DNA of 64,000 bases from Musa acuminata AAA Group (lineage: Eukaryota; Streptophyta; Magnoliopsida; Zingiberales; Musaceae), in NCBI RefSeq assembly GCF_036884655.1, contig NC_088340.1, positions 7,089,501 to 7,153,500 of the forward strand, in the 5' to 3' direction. Each line of letters begins with the position of its first letter. The first letter of the stretch is position 1. Positions 63,650-64,000 of this stretch are shown here, in pieces. A model generated the notes under the pieces. That model did not search any database and had not been told where the DNA came from. It saw only the letters and a list, made by a program, of their open reading frames with translations. A program made the translations under genes and the position numbers.

Positions 63650-64000
63650 ATTATGTTTATTGAATTATGTAATTTGATATTAGCTTAAGCTTATCTATTA
63701 TATCTTGAGACATTGTATTCCTATAACTACTGCCATCAATAATAAGAGACCAAAATTTACCTTAAGACTTACAACATGTCTTAAAAATATTATTTCATAA
63801 TTATTCTTCTTTAGAATTATCTCTTGAAATAGCAAGCACTTTATGGATTACCAAGCATTTACCTTCTTTTGGTATAATTTCTTCATAAGCCTTCTTGGGG
63901 TATTCATCATATATTGGTTCTCTAATATTTCAAGTTATTCATTAGCATATTCTTCTTCAACAAAGTTGACTCATGCATTAGCTTGTCTATTGGGCACTCG
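63650..64000 (-). pseudogene. Ty3/gypsy gag-protease relic (runs off the window)
   Basis: Minus-strand reading gives GKCLVIHKVLAISRD, then after stops NNIFKTCCKS, and IIDGSSYRNTMSQDIIDKLK. This matches the stretch between the zinc knuckle and retropepsin of plant gypsy polyproteins, where the usual text is of the NIF-TKC...IIDGGSC-N-VS...KL type. Several stops are present. The rest of the element lies beyond 64000 or has been lost. Confidence 0.65.

Overview
This is a stretch of plant nuclear DNA. The genes have introns with plant-type GT-AG borders, several families are plant-specific (an SBT5-type subtilase, a WRINKLED-like AP2 factor, a VQ protein), and long AT-rich spacers hold plant retrotransposons. 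The style of the genes and repeats suggests a monocot, possibly the banana family, but that is an impression and not a measured result. I see no bacterial, viral or organellar segment.

Layout. 1-1.9 kb: a possible tail of an unrecognised gene, then an intronless receptor-like cytoplasmic kinase (809-1858). 2-9 kb: AT-rich spacer with a U2-snRNA-like relic (2204-2275) and a fold-back/23-bp repeat cluster (8028-8317). 9.3-13.85 kb: a complete non-autonomous LTR retrotransposon (LARD type, minus orientation) inserted in a 182-bp tandem repeat. 16.0-20.1 kb: an 11-exon subtilisin-like protease. 20.5-22.2 kb: a LINE RNase H scrap next to a broken NBS-LRR gene. 23.16-23.91 kb: a non-autonomous hAT element with an 8-bp target duplication. 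24.9-28.9 kb: a RINT1/MAG2-like tethering-factor gene (minus). 30.2-30.5 kb: a frameshifted first-exon fragment of exportin-7 (minus). 32.8-33.9 kb: a 210-bp tandem duplication and a TA palindrome. 34.0-34.7 kb: an intronless VQ-motif gene (minus). 36.1 kb: a SINE candidate. 38.7-39.9 kb: a GC island flanked by TTGAC-type motifs. 42.3-44.5 kb: a 7-exon AP2/WRI-like transcription factor with a 9-nt microexon. 46.0-50.8 kb: a REX1-B family gene. 51.9-55.4 kb: an ARF1 GTPase gene. 58.2-64 kb: remains of copia and gypsy retroelements and a 24-bp minisatellite.

The genes are independent housekeeping, signalling and regulatory genes with no evident shared pathway. MAG2-like protein and ARF1 both act in ER-Golgi membrane traffic, and exportin-7 belongs to nuclear transport, but their proximity looks accidental. 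Exon models for the subtilase (770 aa), MAG2-like (835 aa), AP2 factor (360 aa), REX1-B (205 aa) and ARF1 (181 aa) were built by hand from splice sites and reading phase. All five close in frame, which is good internal support. I did not find a convincing new biological system. The best leads are a DFG-to-DFS kinase, a tryptophan-to-leucine change in a conserved AP2 motif, a GC-AG intron, a duplicated splice acceptor in ARF1, a U2 relic and the coding-periodic minisatellite.
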